From: Chryseobacterium gleum | GTDB taxonomy: Bacteria; Bacteroidota; Bacteroidia; Flavobacteriales; Flavobacteriaceae | DNA length: 64,000 nt | Direction: 5' to 3' | Assembly (NCBI GenBank): GCA_945881885.1 | Contig: CAMCVI010000010.1 | Coordinates: 1 to 64,000, forward strand | Shown: piece by piece, positions 1 through 9,100 of the stretch | Layout of the letters: each line of letters starts with the position of its first letter | Numbering within the stretch: position 1 is the first letter of the stretch | Made by a program: the position numbers and the translations under genes | Notes under the pieces: generated by a model | Seen by the model: only the letters and a program-made list of their open reading frames with translations | What the model was told of the DNA's origin: nothing | Databases searched by the model: none

Positions 1-399
1 TTGTTCTTCAATAGGCGGAAGAGGAATTTCAATTTCTCTAAAATCATTTTTTTGTAAATGTTTTATAGTTGCACCCTTAAAATGTTTTTCATTAATGTAT
101 TCTTGATTTAGTAGTAAAAAAAAATAAAAATACTTAATATCAGTATTATCTTTTGTTTTTATTGACCAAGTATCAGTAGAATAAGATGCCTTACCTTCGT
201 AAAAGTGGACATAAAAATTTCCACCAGTTGGCAAATAAATATTATGACCATCAATAATACTTTTATTATATGTTTTTACTTTCTTACCACTAATAAAGAA
301 AGGATATTCGCCTTCTTCATTTCCTTTAGATTTTAAAATAGATTTTTTATTTTCTAAAATGATATCGCCCAATTTTTTTATTTCCCAACCTTGTTTCAT
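1..399 (-). CDS. hsdS: Type I restriction enzyme specificity subunit HsdS (3' end cut off by window)
   Basis: Specificity subunit of a type I restriction-modification complex; it reads the target site for the HsdM methyltransferase. The ATG at 399 overlaps the hsdM stop by four bases (ATGA), so translation is coupled. The visible 133 residues begin MKQGWEIKKLGDI, the usual opening of a target recognition domain, contain IYLPTGGNFYV and end in IPLPPIEEQ, the conserved end of the first recognition domain before the spacer helix. The second half lies outside the window, so intactness and the presence of hsdR cannot be judged. Family assignment is secure from these motifs and from the neighbour. 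Confidence 0.9.
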   Translation of the reverse strand, partial: MKQGWEIKKLGDIILENKKSILKSKGNEEGEYPFFISGKKVKTYNKSIIDGHNIYLPTGGNFYVHFYEGKASYSTDTWSIKTKDNTDIKYFYFFLLLNQEYINEKHFKGATIKHLQKNDFREIEIPLPPIEEQ

Positions 400-1850
400 A
401 ACAGTTCCAAAATTGATTTTAAAATATCAGTACTTTCTTTATCTAAAGCTTTCATTTCCTCGAAAATTTCTTGAGGTTGGCGTAAAGCGGCAGCTTCTTT
501 TTTGTTAGGATTTTTAACACTAAGGTCAAAAGTGGTTTGGTCAATATCTTTTACAGTAATGCTCCAAGAATTGTCGCTATCAGCTTTTGTTTTTTGTAAT
601 GCTATAAAATCAGCTAAATCTTTTTCGTTAAGTGCATTGGTCTTTCCTAAGTTTCTGTCTAAGTTTAATTGGTAAAACCAAACTTTTTTGGTAGCACTTC
701 CTTTTTCAAAAAACAACACCACTGTTTTTACACCAGCACCAGTAAAAGTTCCACCAGGCAAATCTAATACAGTATGTAAGTCACAACTTTCCAACAATTC
801 TTTACGTAATGCCACAGAAGCATTATCGGTATTACTCAAAAAGGTATTTTTAATTACCACCGCAGCTTTACCACCAGCCTTTAATATTTTAATAAAGTGT
901 TGTAAAAATAATGAAGCGGTTTCACCCGTTTTAATTGGAAAGTTTTGTTGTACTTCGGCACGTTCTTTACCACCAAACGGAGGGTTAGCCAATATAATAT
1001 CAAAACGGTCTTTTTCTTGTATGTCAGCTAAGTTTTCAGCAAGGGTATTAGCGTGAACAATGTTTGGAGCTTCAATACCGTGAAAAATCATATTCATTGT
1101 ACCAATAATGTAAGCCAATGACTTTTTTTCTTTCCCGTAAAAGGTCCTTTTTTGTAAAATTTCTACATCTGTAGTCGTTAGTTTTTTGCTGTTTTGTAAA
1201 TAGGCAAAAGCTTCACATAAGAAACCAGCACTACCCACCGCACCATCGTAAATTGTATTGCCTATTTCTGGAGCAACCACTTTTACAATAGTTGTAATAA
1301 GTGGTCTTGGCGTGTAATACTCACCACCATTACGCCCAGCATTACCCATATTCTGTATTTTGGACTCATACAAATGGCTCATTTCGTGCTTTTCAGCGTG
1401 TGTACGAAAGCGAAGTTCATCAATACGGTTAATTACTTCGCGAAGGTTATATCCGCTTTGTATGCGGTTCTTTAGTTCGCTAAATATCTCGCCAACTTTA
1501 TATTCAATTGTATCTGCACTAACGGCATCTGCCTTAAATTTTTTAAGATATGGAAATAGTTGAATGTTTACAAAATCGGCGAGGTCATCGCCAGTTAAGG
1601 CAGCGTTGTGGTCAATCTTTCCATCTACTCCTTTTGGAGCTGCCCATACATTCCATTGGTATTCAGTATCTAAAAGTGGCTTGTATTGTTTTCCAGTCAA
1701 TTCAGCAGCAGTTGCTTTATCATTTTCTAAATCATCTAAGTACTTTAAAAACAACACCCAAGAGGTTTGTTCTACGTAATCTAATTCGCTACCGCATCCA
1801 GCATCTTTGTGTAAGATGTCATCTATATTCTTGAAAGTTTGTTCAAACAT
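396..1850 (-). CDS. hsdM: Type I restriction-modification DNA methyltransferase subunit HsdM
   Basis: N6-adenine methyltransferase subunit of a type I restriction-modification system, which protects host DNA. The 484 residues start with the HsdM N-terminal helical domain (FKNIDDILHKDAGC, about 1-150), followed by the N6_Mtase domain. SAM motif I appears as DGAVGSAGFL, a variant seen in one HsdM group, and the catalytic motif IV is NPPFGG. GGEYYTPRPL just before motif I is also typical. Length is normal for the family. It is followed by hsdS with a four-base overlap. A nearby integrase at 6369-7679 suggests this system is part of an acquired region; that is inference. Confidence 0.95.
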   Translation of the reverse strand: MFEQTFKNIDDILHKDAGCGSELDYVEQTSWVLFLKYLDDLENDKATAAELTGKQYKPLLDTEYQWNVWAAPKGVDGKIDHNAALTGDDLADFVNIQLFPYLKKFKADAVSADTIEYKVGEIFSELKNRIQSGYNLREVINRIDELRFRTHAEKHEMSHLYESKIQNMGNAGRNGGEYYTPRPLITTIVKVVAPEIGNTIYDGAVGSAGFLCEAFAYLQNSKKLTTTDVEILQKRTFYGKEKKSLAYIIGTMNMIFHGIEAPNIVHANTLAENLADIQEKDRFDIILANPPFGGKERAEVQQNFPIKTGETASLFLQHFIKILKAGGKAAVVIKNTFLSNTDNASVALRKELLESCDLHTVLDLPGGTFTGAGVKTVVLFFEKGSATKKVWFYQLNLDRNLGKTNALNEKDLADFIALQKTKADSDNSWSITVKDIDQTTFDLSVKNPNKKEAAALRQPQEIFEEMKALDKESTDILKSILELL

Positions 1851-1876
1851 TGTTTTTGTAATTATTTCTTGGTTTT

Positions 1877-1884
1877 CAAATATA
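1877..1884 (-). promoter_or_regulatory. Candidate -7 box for hsdMS
   Basis: On the minus strand this reads TATATTTG, matching the Bacteroidetes -7 consensus TAnnTTTG, about 26 bases upstream of the hsdM ATG. I see no good TTG box about 19 bases further upstream, so confidence is limited. Confidence 0.4.
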
Positions 1885-1895
1885 ATAAAATATAG

Positions 1896-2102
1896 CTAAA
1901 TTCTAAAGTAATTTTTAACTTTAAGATATTCTAAAAAGGCTTTAGAACCTTTAATCTCAAGCTCATCTTTAAAGCCTATTAATAGACTTACAATTGGCTT
2001 TGGATTATTAACATTGACTTTCAGCAAGTAAAGGTCAGAATTTTTGATTTTATAATAAAAAGAGAGGGCAATTGCCCTCTCTTTAATTGGTTTAAAACTT
2101 AT
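1896..2102 (-). pseudogene. Open reading frame fragment without a start codon, possible gene remnant
   Basis: A stretch of 68 sense codons on the minus strand between stops at 2103-2105 and 1896-1898. It has no ATG, GTG or plausible start near its beginning, but the C-terminal part reads like protein, with segments KNSDLYLLKVNV, IVSLLIGFKDELEI and AFLEYLKVKNYFRI. It overlaps the terminator hairpin at 2059-2084. I do not recognise a family. It may be the decayed end of a gene lost when this region was rearranged, or chance. Confidence 0.25.
2059..2084 (-). terminator. Terminator of the M4 protease gene
   Basis: A perfect 26-base palindrome (AAAGAGAGGGCAA and its complement) starts about 50 bases after the protease stop codon, and the minus-strand transcript continues into a T-rich tract. 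It looks usable in both directions. Confidence 0.75.
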
Positions 2103-2132
2103 TTAAATAACCTTATAGTACAAAAATCTTAT

Positions 2133-5100
2133 TTATTTTTTGATAATTTTAACCGAATAATGGCTTTCCAAATTACTAAACCTCAACACGTAAACTCCAG
2201 AAGCAAAACTGCTTAAATTAATTTCTTGATTGTTTACAGATTCTGAAAATTTCGACTTACCTACTTCTTGACCTAAGTAATTGTATATAACTACTTCGTT
2301 AAAATTTGAATTTGTGTTATCAAAAAAGACTTTTGAAGTTGTAGGATTTGGATATAGTTTAATTGAATTATTATAGTCAAAAGTATCGGATGATAATATT
2401 GTACTTGTATAACTTGCGTTCCAGCCGTTACTTCTAAAAGATTCGTCTGAAATAAAAGCTACAAACATGCTACCGCCACTTGATGTAACTGATGTTGGTA
2501 AAGTAGTACCAGTGAATTGACCTAATACTGGAGCTGAACTATTTGTTCCATCAAAAACTATTACCCCGTCATAATTTAATTCCGTATCAAATGAAGAAAA
2601 TGATAACGTTATGGTATTTGCATTTGTAGGTTGAATTAACCAAGTACATTCGCTATTATTTGCATATTTATCTACTCCACTACCATCAGTAAATGCTCCG
2701 CTTGTAGCTGTTAATGAAGTAGTCGTTGAATTACAATAAGAATTTTGAGTTGATGTGTAATTTGCAGTCCAACCTTGGTATGAATCTGAAAAATCTGAAG
2801 TAAATTTAACAAATATACTACCTCCAGTTGAAGTTATTGCTTGTGGAATATTACTTCCAGTAAATTTACCAAGTGAAGCTGCACTTGAAGATGTACCATC
2901 AAAAACTTCAACTAAATCATAAATAGAATTACCATCTGTTGAAGGTTGTTCTAAATTAAATGCAGTAAAATTTAAAGTTACACTTGTAGCATTTGGTGGT
3001 TGAATTAACCAAGAACAATTACTATTATTACAATAATTATTACTACCACTACCATCAGAAATTGTGCCATAATCCAGAGTATTAAGATTTGTTGTGCCAG
3101 AACAAAATGAAGTACCAGTAGATGTATAATTAGCTGTAAATCCTTGAGAAGGAGTTGAAAAATCAGAAATAAATGCAACTAACATAACACCAGTTGAAGA
3201 AGTAACAGATGAAGGCAATGAAGTTCCAGAATATGTTGCAATTGGGGTAGTAGCAGTTAAACTATTGTAAATAGCTACGCCATCATAATTTAATTCTGTA
3301 TTAAAAGAAGAAAATGACAATGTTACACTTGTGGCACATGGAGGGGCTATATACCAAAAACATTGCTGATTATTAGTATAATTATTAGTACCAGAACCAT
3401 CGTTAAATGAACCAGTTGGTGTTGTTAAAGCTGTAAATCCATTACATGTAGGAGTTGTAACTACAGAAGTATAGTTAGCTGACCAGCCACTAAATGTATT
3501 GGAAGTATCAGATGTAAACTTTACACACATTGCACCCACACCAGCAGTTGTCGAAATTGAAGAAGGTAATGTACTTCCAGAATAAGTGCCTAATAAAGGA
3601 AATGTATCATCTGGACCATTATAAACTCTAACAAAGTCATAAGAGGCTTCTGTGTTAAATATTGTAAAATTTAAAGAAATTTGTGTAGCACCAGCAGGAG
3701 CAATTACCCATTTACAAGTAGAATTATTACCATAATTTGCAGAACCACTACCATCTGTAAAAGTTCCGCTCGAAGCAGTTAAAGAAGTAGTTCCAGAACA
3801 AAAACTATTTGGGTCATTTCCTATACCAACTGCATACCAAGCGTTTCTAACAGCTGTATATTCTGGCGAAGGATTACCATATAATTCTTGTGCGGCTAAT
3901 AATGAACCAATATAGGAATCCATATAGGTTGAAGTAGGACTTTGAAGATAAGTAGTTAAGTTTTTATAAGCAATTTGTCTTGCTTTGTTTATTCCAATAG
4001 ATGTTACTGAATATTGATTACCTAAATCATTAGTTCCAGTTATTGTTGGTGAAGAAGTATTTTGAGCAAGTAAATAAAACCAAAAATTTTGAACACCACT
4101 ATTATAATGAACACCACCATCATCGAAATTAATATTAGTTGGATTTTTCCAATATTGTCCTTTATATGTGTCAGGTTGTTGCCTTAAATTTGGACTTGAC
4201 ATAGAACGTCCAAAATTCCCAACAGGTAATATTATTTCTTCAAATAAAGTCCAATTTGCAGTTGTTGGTTTGGTATAAAACTCAATACATGTTCCAAAGA
4301 TATCAGCAAATGATTCATCTAAAGCTCCTGATTCTCCTTGATATTCTAATGCTGCAAATGCAGAATTTCTTTTTTCAACAACCATATGAGTAAATTCGTG
4401 GCCTACAAGGTCTATAGAAACAAATGGATTAGATGTAATTTCATTTCCCATTCCATATATCATAAAATTATATGGAGATTTTACTGCAGCCGCATTTTCT
4501 GGGTCTTTATTGAATTGATATTGTAAATTAGGTGGATTTATATAATTTTTAATTACATTACCATTACCGTCATAACTATTGCGATTAAATACGTTCAAAT
4601 AAAAATCATAAGTTTTCTCAATTCCCCAATGTACATCTAAAGCTGGATTGCTATTGTTTATAACGTAATTTCCACTATTTCCATTTGCTGACCAGTTTCC
4701 ACTATTAGATGTAATAGTGCAACTTCCTCCAAAATCGTCACCACCAACTGGGTCGTAATCCCAAATTTCTACTGTATATTGGGGGGATATTAGCGGAACA
4801 TATAATGGAATTATAATTGTAGGAAATGCATTATTTCGATATGAATTTCTACCATTATAAACAATTACATTAGAAGCATTTTTGACTTTAATGTATAAAT
4901 CAGGAGATGAATCACCAATTCCAAAATTCCACCAATTATTTGTGGATAAAGTTGATATATTAAATTTTGTTAAAGCTGGATAATTAGACCAAGTGGTTGA
5001 ATTATTCACATAGTCAATTGAATTTGGGTAGCCATTTAGATTGTAAGTACTTGTACTTGCATTAGTAGCATCAAAAGTTTGAATATTTCGTGAATTATCT

Positions 5101-5978
5101 CTTAATCGATATGCACCATTGAAACTATCCGAAACAATTGTCTGAGTGCCGCTATATAATGTATTTGCAGTTGCTGGTGTGTCTGATAATACTGTGTTTT
5201 CTGTTTTACTGGTATCATTGATAAAAGGCATGAAAGGTTTTTTCTCAATTACCTTTTCAGAAGTTGTATTCATACAATTTGTTATCAAACTAATATTATT
5301 TAACACAGAGCCATTATTAGCATCAATGTAAATATTAGCCATTACAAATGGATTATTTGAATCAATACGAACCTTGTGAGTATATTTGTATTCAAAACTT
5401 ACGCCATTTGTTATTTTAGCTATCAAAGTTTCTACAGGATATGTATTTATTAAATCGGTAACTTTTAGATATTCTTTAGCAATAATAACGGCATTTTCAG
5501 AAGAAATGTTTGAAACAACTTCTACTTTGTCAAATTGAGCTATTTGCCCATTTGATGCATAAACGATACCATTTTTAGAATGTAACATCAATATCGCACC
5601 TTCAATAAATAAACCCTTATAATATTGTTGGTAATAATTATGAGATACATTTAATTCATCTGTTTTTGAAGATAGTAAAACAAAAGAATGATTAGTATCT
5701 AAATTGAACCAAGAGTTAAAATCTTCAGATAGTTGTTCTGTTGTTTTATTTTCTTTTGATAAATCAACATAAAAAGAACGGTTATAGTTTTCTATTTGAA
5801 GTTTTGCTTTTTTAATTGTGTCATTGGTTTTAAGAACTAAAACATTTTGACTTGGAGTACCTTTTTTTGTTTGAAAAGGGCTGTTGATGCTCGGCAAAAT
5901 TACTTGTTTTTGAGAAAACAAGCTTACGCTTAATAAAAGCAAAAGTAAATTTAGTGGTTTTGAAATACTATTTTTCAT
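2133..5978 (-). CDS. Secreted M4 (thermolysin-like) metalloprotease with C2-like insertion, four CUB domains and T9SS sorting domain
   Basis: Zinc endopeptidase exported by Sec and then by the type IX secretion system. Order in 1281 residues: signal peptide 1-22; FTP/thermolysin propeptide about 40-235; catalytic domain about 273-725 with zinc site HEFTH at 527-531, third ligand Glu555 in GALDESFADIFG, and His624 in GGVHYNSG matching the thermolysin transition-state His. Residues about 312-452 interrupt the N-terminal lobe and resemble a C2 domain (SPDLYIKV, VEIWDYDPVGGDDFGG). Four CUB domains follow (about 727-838, 845-952, 959-1074, 1082-1192), each with DGSG..Y.NN and W.I.P motifs. The end (about 1205-1281) is a T9SS type A domain with LYPNPT and a basic terminus. 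Likely a nutrient-acquiring exoenzyme that may bind surfaces through its CUBs. Confidence 0.95.
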   Translation of the reverse strand: MKNSISKPLNLLLLLLSVSLFSQKQVILPSINSPFQTKKGTPSQNVLVLKTNDTIKKAKLQIENYNRSFYVDLSKENKTTEQLSEDFNSWFNLDTNHSFVLLSSKTDELNVSHNYYQQYYKGLFIEGAILMLHSKNGIVYASNGQIAQFDKVEVVSNISSENAVIIAKEYLKVTDLINTYPVETLIAKITNGVSFEYKYTHKVRIDSNNPFVMANIYIDANNGSVLNNISLITNCMNTTSEKVIEKKPFMPFINDTSKTENTVLSDTPATANTLYSGTQTIVSDSFNGAYRLRDNSRNIQTFDATNASTSTYNLNGYPNSIDYVNNSTTWSNYPALTKFNISTLSTNNWWNFGIGDSSPDLYIKVKNASNVIVYNGRNSYRNNAFPTIIIPLYVPLISPQYTVEIWDYDPVGGDDFGGSCTITSNSGNWSANGNSGNYVINNSNPALDVHWGIEKTYDFYLNVFNRNSYDGNGNVIKNYINPPNLQYQFNKDPENAAAVKSPYNFMIYGMGNEITSNPFVSIDLVGHEFTHMVVEKRNSAFAALEYQGESGALDESFADIFGTCIEFYTKPTTANWTLFEEIILPVGNFGRSMSSPNLRQQPDTYKGQYWKNPTNINFDDGGVHYNSGVQNFWFYLLAQNTSSPTITGTNDLGNQYSVTSIGINKARQIAYKNLTTYLQSPTSTYMDSYIGSLLAAQELYGNPSPEYTAVRNAWYAVGIGNDPNSFCSGTTSLTASSGTFTDGSGSANYGNNSTCKWVIAPAGATQISLNFTIFNTEASYDFVRVYNGPDDTFPLLGTYSGSTLPSSISTTAGVGAMCVKFTSDTSNTFSGWSANYTSVVTTPTCNGFTALTTPTGSFNDGSGTNNYTNNQQCFWYIAPPCATSVTLSFSSFNTELNYDGVAIYNSLTATTPIATYSGTSLPSSVTSSTGVMLVAFISDFSTPSQGFTANYTSTGTSFCSGTTNLNTLDYGTISDGSGSNNYCNNSNCSWLIQPPNATSVTLNFTAFNLEQPSTDGNSIYDLVEVFDGTSSSAASLGKFTGSNIPQAITSTGGSIFVKFTSDFSDSYQGWTANYTSTQNSYCNSTTTSLTATSGAFTDGSGVDKYANNSECTWLIQPTNANTITLSFSSFDTELNYDGVIVFDGTNSSAPVLGQFTGTTLPTSVTSSGGSMFVAFISDESFRSNGWNASYTSTILSSDTFDYNNSIKLYPNPTTSKVFFDNTNSNFNEVVIYNYLGQEVGKSKFSESVNNQEINLSSFASGVYVLRFSNLESHYSVKIIKK

Positions 5979-5984
5979 AATTTA

Positions 5985-6175
5985 AAAACCAACCGCCCCA
6001 AGTTGGCTTTACACCATAAAAAAACAGCGTGGGACAGTTTACATTACCCGTCGTTGAGGTGGTCGAATACCCGCATACAAAGTAAAGCAAAGCCCACGCA
6101 TATCGCATGAGCGTTCACTCTGACTTTCTTGTATGCATTTGAAATTTCGACCTTTCAACTACAGATTATCAGCAA
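5985..6175. repeat. Structured GC-richer element in the 390-base gap between protease and integrase genes
   Basis: The 390-base gap 5979-6368 has no gene. Its left half is richer in GC than its surroundings and full of inverted repeats: CCAAC 5989-5993 with GTTGG 6002-6006; GCGTGGG 6027-6033 with CCCACGC 6093-6099; GTTGA 6053-6057, GGTCGA 6061-6066 and GCATACAA 6073-6080 with TTGTATGC 6129-6136, TCGACC 6147-6152 and TCAAC 6155-6159. The second and third sets interlock, so they would form a pseudoknot or two alternative folds. It could be a dispersed palindromic repeat of the kind common in flavobacterial genomes, or a long leader of the protease mRNA. Confidence 0.5.
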
Positions 6176-6203
6176 AACGCTATTTTCAATAAAATTAACT
6201 TAA

Positions 6204-6211
6204 CAAATGTA
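6204..6211 (-). promoter_or_regulatory. Candidate -7 box for the M4 protease gene
   Basis: Minus-strand TACATTTG matches TAnnTTTG. If used, the protease mRNA would have a leader of about 220 bases carrying the folded element at 5985-6175. No clear -33 TTG is visible at the right distance. Confidence 0.3.
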
Positions 6212-6322
6212 TGAATTAAAATTTTTTAGATACTATTTATTTAAAATTATTATTATAACGTATTTTAAAAACACAAATATTAACTAATCACTTATTATGG
6301 AAAAATCAAATTTATTATATAC

Positions 6323-6347
6323 AAAAAGGGCTTTATAAGCCCTTTTT
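6323..6347 (-). terminator. Terminator of the integrase gene
   Basis: AAAAAGGGCTT (6323-6333) and AAGCCCTTTTT (6337-6347) form an 11-base-pair stem with a three-base loop, 22 bases past the integrase stop. It is symmetrical and could work both ways. Confidence 0.85.
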
Positions 6348-6368
6348 ACATCTAAAATTAAAACAGTA

Positions 6369-7679
6369 TTATTGGAGAAAAGCATATTGTTTAAAAATTC
6401 TCAAAGCATTTGCTTCTTTTTCAACTTTGATGTAATTAAAAAATATTTTTTCTGTTTTATGTCCAGAAATTGCCATAATATCGTGAGGAGGTATTCCAGA
6501 ATGATACGCATTAGTACAAAATGACCTTCTTGCAGTGTGAGTACAGATAAATTTATATTTAGGTTCTAAACGTTCAACTTGATTTCCTCCCTCAGTTCTA
6601 ATAAATTTGTAATTTTCATTAATATCTGCTTTTTCACAAATTAATTTTAAATGTTCATTTATTGTGTTTTGGTGAAGATATTTAGGAAAGTTACCATTTC
6701 TTTTGTCTAAAATTCTTTTAATAACAGAATTAATTGGGATAACAACTAAATTCGATGTTTTAGATTGTTTAATCTGGATAAATTGAGTTTCATCTTGTGT
6801 AATTATTTCAGGTTTTTTTAAAAAATTTAATAAATCGCCTATGCGTAAACCAGTATTACATCCAATAAGGAAAATATCTCTTGTAATATTTAGTTCTTCA
6901 TCTTCTAAAACCAAATTTTCAATTTTCAACAATTCTTCTTGGCTTAAATACGGATGATTTATAACCTCAGCAACCTTTGAGAAATAATTTTTCTTAAATT
7001 CAAGATTAGTGTGTTTATCCTCATCGTACGCATACCCCATGACCGTTTTTAGTTTTTGAATTACAGTGCCAACATAGTTTTTGGTATATTTTTTTTCATT
7101 TGTTAAATAATCAATAAATTCATTGTAAAAATCCCTATTTATGTCATCAAAATTTAAGTTTCTGATTTTTTTATAAATCAAGAAATTTTTAACAACATTT
7201 AAAGAACTTTTTAACGTTGTTAAAGTGCCTTTTGTAAGTATCTTTTTTGAATAGGGGGAATTGTTTTTAGAGTAAAATTCTAAAAACCATTCGTAATACT
7301 TAATGAAATCTTTGCTTACATCTAAGTCCATTTGATTTTCGCTAAAAGTTTTGCTTTGAAATTTTGAAATAGGTTTTTCACAAATGTCAAATACTTTAGT
7401 GAAAATACATTTAATAGCATCAATTTCTACTTGCTTTTCATTTTGTTTATAAAGCAAATCATTTAACAGATTTTCAAATTCCGATAACTTACTATTAATA
7501 AGTTTCGCATTTAAAGTTGACGAAGGTAACTTCATTTTTTGTTTGTTAGAATCCCAATCTTTATCGGAATTAATAACAAAATTGGTTGATGCTCTAAATC
7601 TTGCATTTTTTCCACTTCTAAATTCAAATTGGATTGTGCTTTTTTCACTACCTTTGCGTAGGTAAAATTTTGTTCTCAT
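6369..7679 (-). CDS. Tyrosine recombinase / site-specific integrase
   Basis: Integrase of a mobile element; it cuts and rejoins DNA at attachment sites. The 436 residues show an N-terminal arm-binding domain (about 1-100), a SAM-like core-binding domain (about 120-225) and a C-terminal catalytic domain with the full set of active residues: Arg279 in GLRIGD, Lys307, His381 and Arg384 in HTARR, His407 in SGHK and the nucleophile Tyr416. The architecture resembles Bacteroidetes conjugative-element and island integrases. No transfer or excision genes are visible in the window, so whatever it moves lies mainly to the left. Confidence in catalytic competence is high; the identity of the element is unknown. 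Confidence 0.95.
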   Translation of the reverse strand: MRTKFYLRKGSEKSTIQFEFRSGKNARFRASTNFVINSDKDWDSNKQKMKLPSSTLNAKLINSKLSEFENLLNDLLYKQNEKQVEIDAIKCIFTKVFDICEKPISKFQSKTFSENQMDLDVSKDFIKYYEWFLEFYSKNNSPYSKKILTKGTLTTLKSSLNVVKNFLIYKKIRNLNFDDINRDFYNEFIDYLTNEKKYTKNYVGTVIQKLKTVMGYAYDEDKHTNLEFKKNYFSKVAEVINHPYLSQEELLKIENLVLEDEELNITRDIFLIGCNTGLRIGDLLNFLKKPEIITQDETQFIQIKQSKTSNLVVIPINSVIKRILDKRNGNFPKYLHQNTINEHLKLICEKADINENYKFIRTEGGNQVERLEPKYKFICTHTARRSFCTNAYHSGIPPHDIMAISGHKTEKIFFNYIKVEKEANALRIFKQYAFLQ

Positions 7680-7740
7680 ACTTAAAAAAAATTAAATTGT
7701 TAATATTTTTAAAGTTATAAATGAGCTATTTTTTATCCAA

Positions 7741-7945
7741 TTAATGTGACCATTTTTGTGTCCATTTATGTCCTATTTTGACAATTTGTGACCACATTTT
7801 TAAAAAATATCTTTTTCAAAGCACCAATAAAACCGCTAAAAAGCTAATAAAACCGTAGAAAACCTTTAACAAATTATATTCTGCCGAGGTCACAAAAAAC
7901 CCTTTGTCAAAATTATTGGCGAAGGTTTTTCGTTTTTATGTTTAG
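7741..7945. other. Gene-free stretch upstream of the integrase: repeated TGTGACC-type sites and a possible attachment scar
   Basis: The 329 bases 7680-8008 hold no gene. TGTGACCA occurs at about 7745 and 7786 with related TGTGTCCA and TATGTCCT between, and the complement GGTCACA at about 7889. A 22-base imperfect repeat containing AATAAAACCG lies near 7826-7856. The motif CTGCCGAGGTCAC (about 7881-7893) followed by an A-run resembles a tRNA 3' end. Position next to the integrase start fits arm-type sites plus an attachment core, but this is inference. Confidence 0.3.
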
Positions 7946-8008
7946 TTGTAACTACCAGAAAACGGTGTATAATGCTACTAAAATTCCTGTAATAATTGGC
8001 TATAATTT

Positions 8009-9100
8009 TTAATTTTGATTAAAAGCATCCATCACCGGAAGCGCATTATTATTAAAATCCCATAAAGCTTGATTTTCCCATGAAGAACCGTTTGTTGCAT
8101 TTGGACCTCTAAATGCTAACCATTCTGCGCCCCAATAGCAAAAACCTAATCCGTAAGCATTTTGCTTTACGAGGTTTTTTATGGCCAAAACATAATTTTT
8201 TTGTCCTTCGTTTGTTGCTGAATACGCAGTAATTAATTGATCATTTTGTCCAACAATATTGTTAGTCCAATCGTTCCAATTTAATGTAAAAGGATAAGCT
8301 GTTTCAGCAATAATAACTTTTTTGTTGTGGGTTTGTCCCAAATAAGTAAGCGTAGTATTTATATCAGAAAGAACTTTTCCGTTCCAAATGGGATAATAAG
8401 ACAAACCTATATAATCATAGTTTATACTACTCATTTTATTAAAAAACCAAGTAGCGCCGCTTCCAATTCCTGCATAGTGAATCATTATTTTAGTTGTTGT
8501 AGATTGACTTCTAATTGCTGTACTAGCAGCTGCAATTAATTGTAAGCATTGCGATTCGTTATTAATTAAATGACCTTGAGGCCAAAGAAATCCAGTGTTA
8601 ATTTCATTACCTATTTGAATGATATCAGGTTGAATTTCTGTCATTACTAACGAAGTATAATTACTAACGGCTGTTTTTAAATTCGCAAATGATAAATTTG
8701 TCCAATCTGAAGGTGAAGTTTGATTACCAGGATCTGCCCAAGTATCCGAATAATGGACAGTTATCCAAACTTTCATCCCGGCTTGTTTGACTCTCAATGC
8801 TAAAGCTTTTACTTCTGCAAGGCCAGAATGATTATCAGATGGATTTTTCCAAATTCTTATTCTAATGGTGTTGCAACCTGCATTTTTTAAAGTGGTTAAA
8901 GCATTTTCTGATACACCGTTTTTCTTGAAAATAGTGCCTTCACTTTCTATTAATGGTAAATAGGACATATCTGCACCTCGAATAAAATCATCCGGCATAG
9001 GAGTAGTTGTAATTGGAGTACTAACTTCTTGTTCTCTTGAAGAACAGGAGAATAAATGGAGTATAATTATTAAAAAAATTATTTTAAATACCGATTTCAT
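8009..9100 (-). CDS. GH53 arabinogalactan endo-beta-1,4-galactanase, lipoprotein
   Basis: Glycoside hydrolase family 53 enzyme that cuts beta-1,4-galactan side chains of pectin. The 363 residues begin with a lipoprotein signal whose lipobox is LFSC (Cys19), so the enzyme is anchored in an envelope membrane, probably facing outward. The mature part opens with FIRGADMSYLP, typical of GH53. The acid/base is Glu166 in QIGNEIN and the nucleophile Glu266 in IIAETAYP; WHxS-like HYSDTWADPG and the late GFCYWGAEW also match. No SusC/SusD pair or other polysaccharide-use genes are next to it, so it stands alone here. Family call is secure; substrate is from family knowledge. Confidence 0.93.
   Translation of the reverse strand: MKSVFKIIFLIIILHLFSCSSREQEVSTPITTTPMPDDFIRGADMSYLPLIESEGTIFKKNGVSENALTTLKNAGCNTIRIRIWKNPSDNHSGLAEVKALALRVKQAGMKVWITVHYSDTWADPGNQTSPSDWTNLSFANLKTAVSNYTSLVMTEIQPDIIQIGNEINTGFLWPQGHLINNESQCLQLIAAASTAIRSQSTTTKIMIHYAGIGSGATWFFNKMSSINYDYIGLSYYPIWNGKVLSDINTTLTYLGQTHNKKVIIAETAYPFTLNWNDWTNNIVGQNDQLITAYSATNEGQKNYVLAIKNLVKQNAYGLGFCYWGAEWLAFRGPNATNGSSWENQALWDFNNNALPVMDAFNQN

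Noticed and set aside
2400..3800. Strong internal similarity in the protease gene, looking like tandem repeats
   Set aside because: It is explained by four CUB domains of the same protein; spacing and divergence fit domain duplication, not a CRISPR array or satellite.
7870..7945. A complete tRNA gene next to the integrase
   Set aside because: Only a 3'-end-like stretch is visible; no acceptor stem partner, D arm or anticodon arm can be folded.
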